64,000 nt of DNA. It comes from Aureimonas sp. OT7 (GTDB lineage: Bacteria > Pseudomonadota > Alphaproteobacteria > Rhizobiales > Rhizobiaceae). The notes under the pieces were generated by a model, which saw nothing but the letters and a program-made list of their open reading frames with translations, had not been told where the DNA came from and ran no database searches. The stretch lies in NCBI RefSeq assembly GCF_014844055.1, contig NZ_CP062167.1:310001-374000 (forward strand), written 5' to 3'. The position numbers were made by a program, and so were the translations under genes. This document shows positions 1 through 8,866 of the stretch, piece by piece (the first letter of the stretch is position 1; each line of letters opens with the position of its first letter).

Positions 1-1
1 T

Positions 2-1963
2 TTCCGGTCCAGCCGGCTGGAGGAAGCGGAGGGCGAAGGACTCAACCCGACGCACAACCGCACCATGGGTGAAATCATTGCCGCGCGTTTCTCGCGGCGG
101 TCCTTCCTCCAGGGCTCGCTGGCCGCGACGGCGATTGCCGCCACGGTCAGCCCGCTGGCGCTGGCGGCGGCGGACGAGGCCAAGGCGTCATCGACCGCCT
201 CGCGCTTCGACTTCGCCGAGGTCGTGGCCGGCGTGGACGCAGACCACCATGTGGCCGAAGGCTACGATGCGGACGTGCTGCTGCGGTGGGGCGACAGGCT
301 GTTCGCCGACGCACCGGACTTCGATCCAACGGCCCAGACTCCCGAGGCGCAGGCCCGGCAGTTCGGCTACAATAACGACTATGTCGGCTTCATTCCGCTG
401 GATGGCGCCGACGACCGCGGCCTTCTGGTCGTCAACCACGAATACACGAACGAACATCTGATGTTCCCCGGCATCGTAACCGTCGTCGACGGCGAGATCA
501 CGGTGGCCGAGGCCGACCGCACACGCGTCGACATCGAGATGGCCGCGCATGGCGGCACCATCGTCGAGATCCGCAAGGAGGGCGGCAAGTGGCGTCCCGT
601 GCTGGACGGCGCCCTGAACCGGCGCATCACCGCGGGCACCGAGATGGCCCTGTCGGGCCCGGCGGCCGGGCATGACCGGCTGAAGACCAACGCAGACCCG
701 ACCGGGCGCCGTGTCCTTGGCACCGTCAACAATTGTGCCGGCGGCGTGACCCCATGGGGCACCTACATCATGGCCGAAGAGAACATTCACGGCTATTTCA
801 TGGGGGCGCTGCCGGAAGGCCACCGCGAAGCCGCGAACTACGAGCGCATGGGCATTCCGGAGGGCACCTATGCCTGGGGCCGGTTCCACGACCGCTTCGA
901 CCTTTCGAAAGAGCCCAACGAGGCCAACCGCTTCGGCTGGGTGGTCGAGGTCGACGTAATGGACCCGAACTCGGTGCCGAAGAAGCGGACCGCGCTGGGC
1001 CGCTTCAAGCACGAGGGCGCCGAATCCATCGTGGCGAAGAACGGCAAGGTCGTCTTCTATCTCGGTGACGACGAGCGCTTCGACTACGTCTACAAGTTCG
1101 TGACGGCCGGCACATACGATCCGGACGACCGCGCCGCCAACAGGGATCTCCTGGACGAAGGCACGCTCTATGTCGCCCGGTTCCAGGAAGACGGCACGCT
1201 GGAATGGCTGCCGCTGGTCCATGGCGAGGGGCCGTTGACCGAGCAAAATGGCTTCGCTTCGCAGGCCGACATCCTGATCGAGACGCGCCGTGCCGCCGAC
1301 CTTCTGGAAGCGACGCCGATGGACCGGCCTGAAGACGTGGAGCCGAACGGCACCAATGGCCGCGTCTACGTCATGCTGACCAACAATACGCGCCGCAAGG
1401 ACGACCAGGTCGACGCCGCCAACCCGCGCGCGTCCAACGCCTTCGGCCACATCATCGAAATCGCCGAGGCCGATGGCGATTTCAGCGCCACGCGCGGCAC
1501 GTGGGAAGTCCTTCTGAAATGCGGCGACCCTTCGGTCGCCGAGGTGGGGGCGACCTTCTCCACCGCCACGACCGAGAACGGCTGGTTCGGCATGCCCGAC
1601 AATTGCGCCGTCGATGCGGACGGACGCCTGTGGGTCTCAACGGACGGCAATTCGCCCAAGGCGACCGGGCGAACGGATGGTCTCTGGGCAGTCGACACCG
1701 ATGGGGAAGCGCGCGGAACCTCCCGCCTCTTCTATCGCGTGCCCGTGGGCGCCGAGATGTGCGGGCCGCTGATGACCGACGACATGCAAACCATGTTCGT
1801 GGCCGTGCAGCATCCCGGCGACGGCGGCGAGGACTGGGACGGATTCGGCAGGCCCTCCTACTACGAGGATCTGTCCACCCGCTGGCCCGATTTCGACGAA
1901 GCGATGCCGGTGCGCCCGGCCGTCGTCGCCATCACCAAGACCGGCGGCGGCCGAATCGGCTGA
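2..1963 (+). CDS. PhoX family alkaline phosphatase (DUF839), 5' partial
   Basis: A periplasmic, Tat-exported phosphatase of the PhoX/DUF839 family, which in known members uses calcium and iron to release phosphate from organic esters. A twin-arginine motif (SRRSFLQG) is followed by a hydrophobic stretch ending in LALAAA. The body carries family-typical blocks such as NNDYVGF, NHEYTN, NCAGGVTPWGTY and RFKHEGAE, and a late FSTATTENGWFGMPDN block. The first in-window ATG is at 65, but the same frame stays open without a stop to the window edge and encodes a plausible PhoX leader (EGLNPTHNRTM), so the true start lies upstream. About 630 residues are visible. It faces the RND operon tail to tail, with 21 bases between. 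The family is clear; the substrate is inferred. Confidence 0.9.
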   Translation, partial: FRSSRLEEAEGEGLNPTHNRTMGEIIAARFSRRSFLQGSLAATAIAATVSPLALAAADEAKASSTASRFDFAEVVAGVDADHHVAEGYDADVLLRWGDRLFADAPDFDPTAQTPEAQARQFGYNNDYVGFIPLDGADDRGLLVVNHEYTNEHLMFPGIVTVVDGEITVAEADRTRVDIEMAAHGGTIVEIRKEGGKWRPVLDGALNRRITAGTEMALSGPAAGHDRLKTNADPTGRRVLGTVNNCAGGVTPWGTYIMAEENIHGYFMGALPEGHREAANYERMGIPEGTYAWGRFHDRFDLSKEPNEANRFGWVVEVDVMDPNSVPKKRTALGRFKHEGAESIVAKNGKVVFYLGDDERFDYVYKFVTAGTYDPDDRAANRDLLDEGTLYVARFQEDGTLEWLPLVHGEGPLTEQNGFASQADILIETRRAADLLEATPMDRPEDVEPNGTNGRVYVMLTNNTRRKDDQVDAANPRASNAFGHIIEIAEADGDFSATRGTWEVLLKCGDPSVAEVGATFSTATTENGWFGMPDNCAVDADGRLWVSTDGNSPKATGRTDGLWAVDTDGEARGTSRLFYRVPVGAEMCGPLMTDDMQTMFVAVQHPGDGGEDWDGFGRPSYYEDLSTRWPDFDEAMPVRPAVVAITKTGGGRIG

Positions 1964-1984
1964 CCCAAGCACCGGGCGGGCGGC

Positions 1985-4900
1985 TCAGGCCGCCCCCTCG
2001 GTCTCCCCGGCCGGCTTGGCGTGCCCGTCTTCGTGAATGCGGAACCAGGCAACGTAGAGGGCAGGCAGGAACAGCAGCGTCAGCACCGTGCCGACGACGA
2101 TGCCGCCCATCATGGCGTAGGCCATCGGGCCCCAGAACACTTCCCGCGATATCGGAATCAGGGCCAGGCTTGCGGCGGCCGCCGTCAGCAGGATGGGCCG
2201 CATGCGATGCTCGGTCGCCTCCACCACTGCGTCCCAGGGCGAGTCGCCCTCCTGGCGCGCATGTTCGATCTGGACGATCAGGATCACCGAATTGCGGATC
2301 AGAATGCCCGCAAGGGCGAGGATGCCCAGAATGGCCACGAACCCCATCGGCGAGTTGCTGGCCAGAAGGCCGATGACGACGCCGATGGAGGCGAGCGGCG
2401 CGACCGAGAACACCAGGAACAGCCGCTGGAAGCTCTGCAACTGGATCATCAGGATGGTCGCCATGATGAACAGCATCAGCGGCACGACGGCGATGATCGG
2501 GGCCTGGCTCTTGCCGCTTTCCTCCACGGCGCCCCCGATGGCGACGTTGTATCCGGCCGGCAGCCGCTCCGAGAACTCGGTCACGGCGGGCGTGAGCTGC
2601 CGCACGACGGTATCGGGCTGCACGCTGCCCTGAACCGCCGCCTGCACGGTGATGGTGGGCAGCCGCGAGCGGCGCCAGATGACGGGCTGCTCCATTTCGT
2701 AGGAAAAGGTGGCGATCGCCGCCAGCGGCACCGACTGCCCGCTGCTGCCCGGCAATTGCAGGTTCTGCAGCGTATCGATGGAGCCGCGCTCGGCATCCGT
2801 CGCCCGCGCCACTACGTTGACGAGGTAGATCGCGTCGCGGACCTGCGTGATGGTGGTTCCGTCCACCACGCCGTTGAGCGCGCCGGCGATGTCGGCGGAC
2901 GAGACGCCGAGGCGTCGTGCCATGTCCTGCGAAACGTTGACGCGCACGACGCGGGCAGGCTCGTGCCAGTCGTAGACGACTTCGTCCAGATTCGCGTTGG
3001 TCGCCATCACCCCGGCCAGCTCTTCCGACAGCCGGCGCACGGTCTGGATATCCGGTCCGCTGATGCGGTACTGCACCGGCCTGCCGACCGGCGGGCCGAT
3101 ATCCAGCAGTTTCACAAAGGCGTCCGTGCCGGGAAACGTCGTTCGCAGATAGTCCTGCAGCGCGGTTCGTGTCCGGTCCCGCACGTCGAGACCCTTGGTC
3201 ACCACCACGATCTGGCCGAAGGACGGGTCAGGCGTCTCGACGTCGAAGGACAGGATGAAGCGGGGCGCCCCCTGCCCGACATAGGCCGACCAGTGGTCGA
3301 CGTCCGGGTTGTTCGCCAGCATCTCCTGCTCGAACTTCTGCATCTGCCGGTTCGTCTCGGCGATCGAGGCGTTCTGCGGCAGGGTGAAGTCGACGATCAG
3401 CTCGGGCCTGTCCGACGACGGGAAGAACTGCTGCTGCACGTGGCCGAGGCCATAGATGGATATGCCGAAGGCGATGACGGTCAGGCCGATGGTGATCCAG
3501 CGGGCCCGCATGGCGACGAGCAGGATGCGCTGGAACCCCCGCGCGAACCAGCCCTTCCGCTTCTTGTGGTCCGGCAGCGCGCGCGGAAGAAGCGTGACGC
3601 CGAGCAGCGGCGCGAACAGCACCGCCACGATCCACGAGATCAGGAGGGCGACGGCGATGACTACGAAGAGCGTGAAGGTGAATTCGCCGGCATTGGAGCT
3701 GTTCAGTCCGATGGGCACGAAGCCGGCCACCGTGACGAGCGTGCCGGTCAGCATGGGAAACGCCGTCGAGGTATAGACGTAGGTTGCCGCCTTTTCGAGC
3801 GGGTCGCCCACTTCGAGCCGGGCTACCATCATCTCCACCGCGATCATGGCGTCGTCCACCAGGAGGCCGAGAGCGATGATGAGGGCTCCCAGCGACACGC
3901 GCTGCATGGATATGCCCAGATATGACATGATGAGGAAGGTGATCGCAAGCACCAGCGGGATCGAGACCGCCACGACAAGGCCGGCCCGCAGGCCGAGGCT
4001 GATGAAGCTGATGGCGAGGACGATGGCGACCGCCTCGAAGAGCGCGCGGGTGAACTGGGATACCGCCTCGTCCACCACGACCGGCTGGTCCGCAACGCGG
4101 ATCACGTCCACGCCGATGGGCAGCTCGGCGGTGACGCGCTCCATCTCGGCTTCCAGCGCCTCGCCGAATTCCAGGAGGTTGGAACCCGCACGCATGCCGA
4201 TGGCAAGGCCGATGGCCGGTTGGCCATTGGCGCGGAACAGGGCCGAGGGCGGGTCGACGTAGCCGCGCGTGATCGTTGCGACGTCCGATAGCGGGAAGAA
4301 GCGATCGTTGATGCGCAGGTTGACGGCGCTGAGGCTGTCTTCCGAGGCGAACTGGCCGCTGACGCGGACCGACACGCGCTCCGGGCCGGCCTGGATGACG
4401 CCGGACGGGCTGATGGCATTCTGTGCCCGCAGTGTATCGATGATCTGCTGCTGGTCCAGCCCCAACGCGGCGATCTGCCGGGTGGAGAATTCCAGGTAGA
4501 TGGCTTCGTCCTGCGCGCCCAGCACCTCGACCCGGCCGACATTGCGCACCGTCAGCACCTTGGCGCGGATATCTTCCACGATGTCGCGCAACTGGCGTTG
4601 GGTGAGCCCGTCGCTGACGAAGGCATAGATGTTGCCGTAGACGTCGCCGAAACGATCGTTGAAGAACGGCCCCTGCACCCCTTCCGGAAAGTTTGGCCTG
4701 ATGTCGCCGATCATGCTGCGGACCTCTTCCCAGATCCGCGGCACGTCGCGGGCCTTGGTGGTATCGCGCAGATTGACGAAGACGGTCGTTACGCCGGGCC
4801 GCGTGACGGAGCGGGTGAAATCGAGCGATTCCAGCTCCTCGAGCTTCTTCTCGATGCGGTCGGTGACCTGGAGGGTCGTCTCCTCGGCCGATGCGCCGGG

Positions 4901-5068
4901 CCACTGGGCCTGCACCAGCATGGTCTTGATGGTGAAGTTGGGATCTTCCTCGCGCCCGAGGCCGATGTAGGAGAACGCCCCCGCCAGCAGGAAGACGATC
5001 ATGAAGTACCAGATCATCGAACGGTGGCGGAGCGACCAGTCGGACAGGTTGAATGGCTCGGCTTTCAA
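1985..5068 (-). CDS. RND efflux pump inner-membrane permease (AcrB/MdtB-like)
   Basis: A 1027-residue proton-driven RND transporter of the hydrophobe/amphiphile exporter type. It has the usual repeat plan: one N-terminal membrane helix (about 18-36), a large periplasmic loop, a six-helix bundle, then a second loop and bundle. The VDDAMIAVEMM segment at about residue 400 carries the paired aspartates of the proton relay. The start is a TTG that overlaps the stop of the preceding adaptor gene as TTGA, which implies translational coupling. It is the last gene of an adaptor-adaptor-pump operon. No outer-membrane channel gene is nearby, so a TolC-like partner must come from elsewhere. The substrate cannot be read from sequence. 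No regulator is adjacent. Confidence 0.92.
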   Translation of the reverse strand: MKAEPFNLSDWSLRHRSMIWYFMIVFLLAGAFSYIGLGREEDPNFTIKTMLVQAQWPGASAEETTLQVTDRIEKKLEELESLDFTRSVTRPGVTTVFVNLRDTTKARDVPRIWEEVRSMIGDIRPNFPEGVQGPFFNDRFGDVYGNIYAFVSDGLTQRQLRDIVEDIRAKVLTVRNVGRVEVLGAQDEAIYLEFSTRQIAALGLDQQQIIDTLRAQNAISPSGVIQAGPERVSVRVSGQFASEDSLSAVNLRINDRFFPLSDVATITRGYVDPPSALFRANGQPAIGLAIGMRAGSNLLEFGEALEAEMERVTAELPIGVDVIRVADQPVVVDEAVSQFTRALFEAVAIVLAISFISLGLRAGLVVAVSIPLVLAITFLIMSYLGISMQRVSLGALIIALGLLVDDAMIAVEMMVARLEVGDPLEKAATYVYTSTAFPMLTGTLVTVAGFVPIGLNSSNAGEFTFTLFVVIAVALLISWIVAVLFAPLLGVTLLPRALPDHKKRKGWFARGFQRILLVAMRARWITIGLTVIAFGISIYGLGHVQQQFFPSSDRPELIVDFTLPQNASIAETNRQMQKFEQEMLANNPDVDHWSAYVGQGAPRFILSFDVETPDPSFGQIVVVTKGLDVRDRTRTALQDYLRTTFPGTDAFVKLLDIGPPVGRPVQYRISGPDIQTVRRLSEELAGVMATNANLDEVVYDWHEPARVVRVNVSQDMARRLGVSSADIAGALNGVVDGTTITQVRDAIYLVNVVARATDAERGSIDTLQNLQLPGSSGQSVPLAAIATFSYEMEQPVIWRRSRLPTITVQAAVQGSVQPDTVVRQLTPAVTEFSERLPAGYNVAIGGAVEESGKSQAPIIAVVPLMLFIMATILMIQLQSFQRLFLVFSVAPLASIGVVIGLLASNSPMGFVAILGILALAGILIRNSVILIVQIEHARQEGDSPWDAVVEATEHRMRPILLTAAAASLALIPISREVFWGPMAYAMMGGIVVGTVLTLLFLPALYVAWFRIHEDGHAKPAGETEGAA

Positions 5069-6137
5069 ATCGCTTCTCCGCCAATGCGCACGGCTTGTCC
5101 GTCCTCCAGCCGGTTGACACCGGCGGTGGCGACCGTTTCGCCACCCGACAGGCCGGATGTCACCCTGAAGCCCGGTCCGAACGGCTCTACGTCCACGGCG
5201 CGGCGCACTGCCCGCGTGCCGTCTTCGATGACGAAGACGAAGTCGCCGTCCGCCGTCCGCCTGACGGCGGATGCCGGCAGCGCGATCCCCGGTGGGCCCT
5301 CATCGGCCGGGAACACCCGGACCGTGGAGCCGAGGCGGAAATCCTCCGGGGGGGCGTCCAGCGTGATGCGGACGCGGCGGCTGCGTGTCGCCGGATCGGC
5401 GCTGGGGGCGATCTCCCGGACGCGGCCCGTCGTCGTCATGCCGTGATCGAGCTCCAGCCGCACGTTGAACGGCATGCCCACGGCCAGCGACGAAGCGGCC
5501 TGGTCGGGCACGTCGATGACCGCTTCCCGCACGTCCGGCCGGGCCAGCGTCAGGACCGTCTGGCCCGGGCTGACCACCTGGCCGACATCGGCGCTGGTGG
5601 ACAGGACGACGCCGTCATATTCGCCTTGAGTTCGGCATAGCCGCGTTGTTCCTGCGCCTTGGTCAGCCGCGCCTGCGCACTCGCCACCTGCGAGGCGGCC
5701 GTGCGGCGTTGCCTGTCGGCGGATTCGAAGCTGGCCTGCGTCGATGCGCGCGCCGCCAGGAGTTCGCTTTGCCGGAAGGCCACCCCGGAGGCTTCGGCCA
5801 GCTGTGCCTTGGCGCTGATCAGGTCGGCCTCCGCCGACTGCACCGCAAGGTCGAGGGTGGTCGGGTCCACCGTCGCCAGCACGGCACCCTCCTGCACCGT
5901 ATCGCCGGTCTCGACCGGCCGCGAGGTGATGCGGCCAAGGACGCGGAAGCCGAGATCGGTACGCACGCGCGGCTCTATCGTTCCCGTCAGCAGGAAGCTC
6001 GGCGTCTCGACGGCCACGACCTGCATGGCGCGAACGGGACGGATGGACGGGGCGGACGGCTCCTCCGCCCGGTTGCAGCCGGCCAGCGCCGAAAGCGCCA
6101 GCGCGAGGACCGGGAGGCCAAGGAAGGCGCGCCTCAC
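5065..6137 (-). pseudogene. RND periplasmic adaptor (HlyD/AcrA family), frameshifted
   Basis: A membrane-fusion adaptor for the downstream RND pump, split between two frames. The N-terminal part (start GTG at 6137) has a lipoprotein signal with lipobox LAGC, a lipoyl-like segment (LGRITSRPVETGDTVQEG) and the coiled-coil hairpin, then runs out of frame after QRGYAELKA. The C-terminal part continues in another frame from EYDGVVLSTSADVGQVV to the stop at 5065 (GGEAI). Adding one base near 5620-5627, within AAGGCGAATATGAC on the minus strand, would restore a continuous protein of about 357 residues, normal for the family. The GTG overlaps the upstream adaptor stop as GTGA. It is either a genuine inactivating deletion or a sequencing/assembly error in a short G/C run; the intact coding character of both halves fits a recent event or an error. 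Confidence 0.88.
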
Positions 6138-7213
6138 GATCCGGCCTCCTCGATGACGGATACCTTCTCACCCGGACGAAGGAACTTGGTTCCGTCCACC
6201 ACCACGGCCTCTCCTGCATCCACGCCCCCGGCCAGTATGATGCGGCCCGTTTCATAGGCTTGTATGCGCACCGGGCGCAGCTCCGTCGTGCCCGTGTCGA
6301 TATCGACGACCCAGACCGCCGGCTGCCCGGCGTCGGACGCCAGCGCGCTCCATGGCACGATGATCCCGCGGGTGCCGGGCAGCAAGGCCTGTCCGACGAC
6401 GGCGGAGCCGAGGTTCATCCGGTCCGGCACATCGTAGATACCGACCTTGACGCGGACCGTTCCCGTGGTGGTGTCCACGGCCGGCGAGATTTCCCGGATG
6501 CTTCCCGTCGTCGAAACGGAGGGGTCCGTGGCCAGCGAAAGGGCGATGTGATCAGTCTGGGGCCGCTCGAACAGGATGCGCTCATAGACGTGGAAGACGG
6601 CGTCCCTCGGCCCGTCCTCCGCCACGGAGAACGCGGTTTCCGCCGCCTGCACCACCTGCCCCACCTCTATGTCGCGCGCCGTGACGACGCCGGGGGCCGT
6701 TGCCCGCAACTGCGTGTAGGACAGCGCGTCGGCACTGGTCGCCTGCTGGGCCTGTGCGGCATCCAGCGACGCCTGCGCGGTCCGGACGGCCTCCTGCGCC
6801 TGCTCGAACACGCTGCGTGTCGTCAGGCCCTGCCGGTACAGCGCATCCTGCCGTGCAAACTCGGAATTCGCCTGGTCGAGCTGCGCCTGCGCCGCTTCCA
6901 CGCCGGCCTGCGATGCGGCAAGGTCGGCCTGCTGCTCGCGCGGGTCCAGCCGGGCGAGGACGTCGCCCTCGGCAACGCGGTCGCCCACGTCGACGCTGCG
7001 CTCGGCCACGCGGCCGCCGACGCGGAAGGCGAGCGCCGTCTGATTGCGGGCCTGCACCTCGCCGGTGACAGCAGCCGTGGGCCTGTAATCGGAGAGTTGC
7101 GCCCGCTGCACGACCACCGGGACGATGGGCGTCTCGGGCTGGGCCTCGGGTGGCCGGCACGCCGCGACAAGGACGAGCAATGGCACGAAGACAAGAAATG
7201 GACCACGGGCCAT
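6134..7213 (-). CDS. RND periplasmic adaptor lipoprotein (HlyD/AcrA family)
   Basis: A 359-residue membrane-fusion protein, first gene of the efflux operon. It begins with a lipoprotein signal (LVLVAAC, cysteine near residue 19) and then shows a split biotinyl/lipoyl domain (VGGRVAERSVDVGDRVAEG and APGVVTARDIEVGQVV), an intervening alpha-helical hairpin rich in A, Q and E, and the C-terminal beta-barrel and membrane-proximal domains. In tripartite pumps such adaptors bridge the inner-membrane transporter and the outer-membrane channel. Two consecutive adaptor genes before one pump is a recurrent arrangement in alphaproteobacteria. Its stop overlaps the next adaptor start by four bases. The 82 bases upstream hold no recognisable operator. 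Confidence 0.9.
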   Translation of the reverse strand: MARGPFLVFVPLLVLVAACRPPEAQPETPIVPVVVQRAQLSDYRPTAAVTGEVQARNQTALAFRVGGRVAERSVDVGDRVAEGDVLARLDPREQQADLAASQAGVEAAQAQLDQANSEFARQDALYRQGLTTRSVFEQAQEAVRTAQASLDAAQAQQATSADALSYTQLRATAPGVVTARDIEVGQVVQAAETAFSVAEDGPRDAVFHVYERILFERPQTDHIALSLATDPSVSTTGSIREISPAVDTTTGTVRVKVGIYDVPDRMNLGSAVVGQALLPGTRGIIVPWSALASDAGQPAVWVVDIDTGTTELRPVRIQAYETGRIILAGGVDAGEAVVVDGTKFLRPGEKVSVIEEAGS

Positions 7214-7295
7214 GCGGTGTCCTGAAGCGGTTTACAGGCTGTATGCCACCCTCAGTTATTGATGGTTCCGCAAGCCCGGTCAACGTGCCGTTTTG

Positions 7296-8846
7296 TCAGC
7301 CGACATCGAACTTCACACCCTGCGCCAGCGGCAGCGTGCGACCGTAGTTGATGGTGTTCGTAGCCCGTCGCATATAGGCTTTCCAGGCGTCCGAGCCGGA
7401 TTCACGGCCACCGCCGGTTTCCTTCTCGCCGCCGAAGGCACCGCCGATCTCGGCACCGGACGGGCCGATATTGACGTTGGCGATGCCGCAGTCCGACCCG
7501 CTCGCCGACAGGAACAACTCGGCCTCGCGCAGGTCGTTGGTGAAGACCGAAGAGGACAGCCCCTGCGGCACGCCGTTCTGCAGGGCGATCGCCTCGTCGA
7601 ACGCATTGTAGCGCACCACGTAGAGGATCGGCGCAAAGGTTTCTTCCAGCATCGGGCCCGTCTGAGCCGCCATTTCCACCAGGGCCGGGCGCACGTAGTA
7701 GCCACCTGCCCCGACGGTAACCCGCTCGCCGCCGGACACCGCGCCGCCGGCCGCGCGGGCGGCCTCAAGCGCCTTCTGCATCGCCTCGAAGGCCGCGGCG
7801 TCGATCAGCGGGCCGACGAGCGTGCCCTCGCTCATCGGATTGCCGACGGCGACGGAGGCGTAGGCCGCTTTCAGCCGCGGCACCAGCGTATCGTAGACGC
7901 TGTCATGCACGAACAGGCGGCGCAGCGTGGTGCAGCGCTGGCCCGCGGTGCCCATCGCGGCAAAGGCGACGCCGCGCAACGTCAGGTCCAGATCGGCCGA
8001 CGGGCAGACGATGGCTGCGTTGTTGCCGCCGAGTTCCAGCAGCGACCGTCCGAAGCGCGCCGCGACGCGCGGACCGACGGCGCGCCCCATGGCGGTCGAA
8101 CCGGTGGCGGAAACCAGCGGCACCTTCACGTTGTCCACCATGGCCTCGCCCACATCCCTTCCGCCGATAAGCACCGCCGACAGTCCGTCCGGGGCCGTTC
8201 CGCCATCGGCGCGAAAGCGCGCCAGCGCCCGGTCGAAGAGGGCCTGCGTCGCCAGGGCGGTCAGCGGGGTCTTCTCGGAGGGCTTCCACACGGTGGCGTT
8301 GCCGCAGACGAGCGCCAGCGCCGCGTTCCACGACCAGACCGCGACGGGAAAGTTGAAGGCCGAAATGATGCCGACGACGCCAAGCGGGTGCCATGTCTCC
8401 ATCATGCGGTGCTCGCCGCGTTCGGTAGCGATGGTGAGGCCATAGAGCTGCCGCGACAGGCCGACGGCGAAATCGCAGATGTCGATCATTTCCTGCACTT
8501 CGCCCAGACCCTCGGACGTCACCTTGCCGACCTCGATGGATACCAGCCGGCCCAGTAATGCCTTGTGCGCGCGCAACTCCTCGCCCAGCAGGCGCACCAG
8601 CTCGCCGCGCTGCGGCGCCGGCACCAGGCGCCACTTCGCAAAGGCGGCATCCGCTGCCTCGATCGCCCTGGCTACGCCCGCCGCGTCCGTTTCGGCAAGG
8701 GCCGCGAGCGTTTCGCCGGTCACGGGCGAACGCACATCCAGCGTGCCGCCCGACAGGTCCGAGGCAGGCCTGCCGAGCGTATCGAACAGGGCCGCTACTT
8801 CGGCGGCGAGGCCTTCGGCGGACCGGATGGGTGACGAAAGGGTCAT
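7296..8846 (-). CDS. amaB: L-aminoadipate-semialdehyde dehydrogenase, ALDH7/AmaB type
   Basis: A 516-residue NAD(P)-dependent aldehyde dehydrogenase of the antiquitin (ALDH7) branch. It should oxidise alpha-aminoadipate semialdehyde, in equilibrium with piperideine-6-carboxylate, to aminoadipate. Family marks are FNFPVAVWSWN, VWKPSEKTPL, the general-base motif LELGGNNA and the nucleophile in TAGQRCTTLRR (Cys305). The long C-terminus ending GRTLPLAQGVKFDVG is characteristic of ALDH7. It follows a flavin oxidase gene by 20 bases, the same pairing as amaA-amaB of Pseudomonas lysine catabolism, which supports this function over a generic ALDH. Specificity is inferred from family and neighbour. 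Confidence 0.85.
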   Translation of the reverse strand: MTLSSPIRSAEGLAAEVAALFDTLGRPASDLSGGTLDVRSPVTGETLAALAETDAAGVARAIEAADAAFAKWRLVPAPQRGELVRLLGEELRAHKALLGRLVSIEVGKVTSEGLGEVQEMIDICDFAVGLSRQLYGLTIATERGEHRMMETWHPLGVVGIISAFNFPVAVWSWNAALALVCGNATVWKPSEKTPLTALATQALFDRALARFRADGGTAPDGLSAVLIGGRDVGEAMVDNVKVPLVSATGSTAMGRAVGPRVAARFGRSLLELGGNNAAIVCPSADLDLTLRGVAFAAMGTAGQRCTTLRRLFVHDSVYDTLVPRLKAAYASVAVGNPMSEGTLVGPLIDAAAFEAMQKALEAARAAGGAVSGGERVTVGAGGYYVRPALVEMAAQTGPMLEETFAPILYVVRYNAFDEAIALQNGVPQGLSSSVFTNDLREAELFLSASGSDCGIANVNIGPSGAEIGGAFGGEKETGGGRESGSDAWKAYMRRATNTINYGRTLPLAQGVKFDVG

Positions 8847-8866
8847 GGGTGTTCTCCTGGTGCGGA

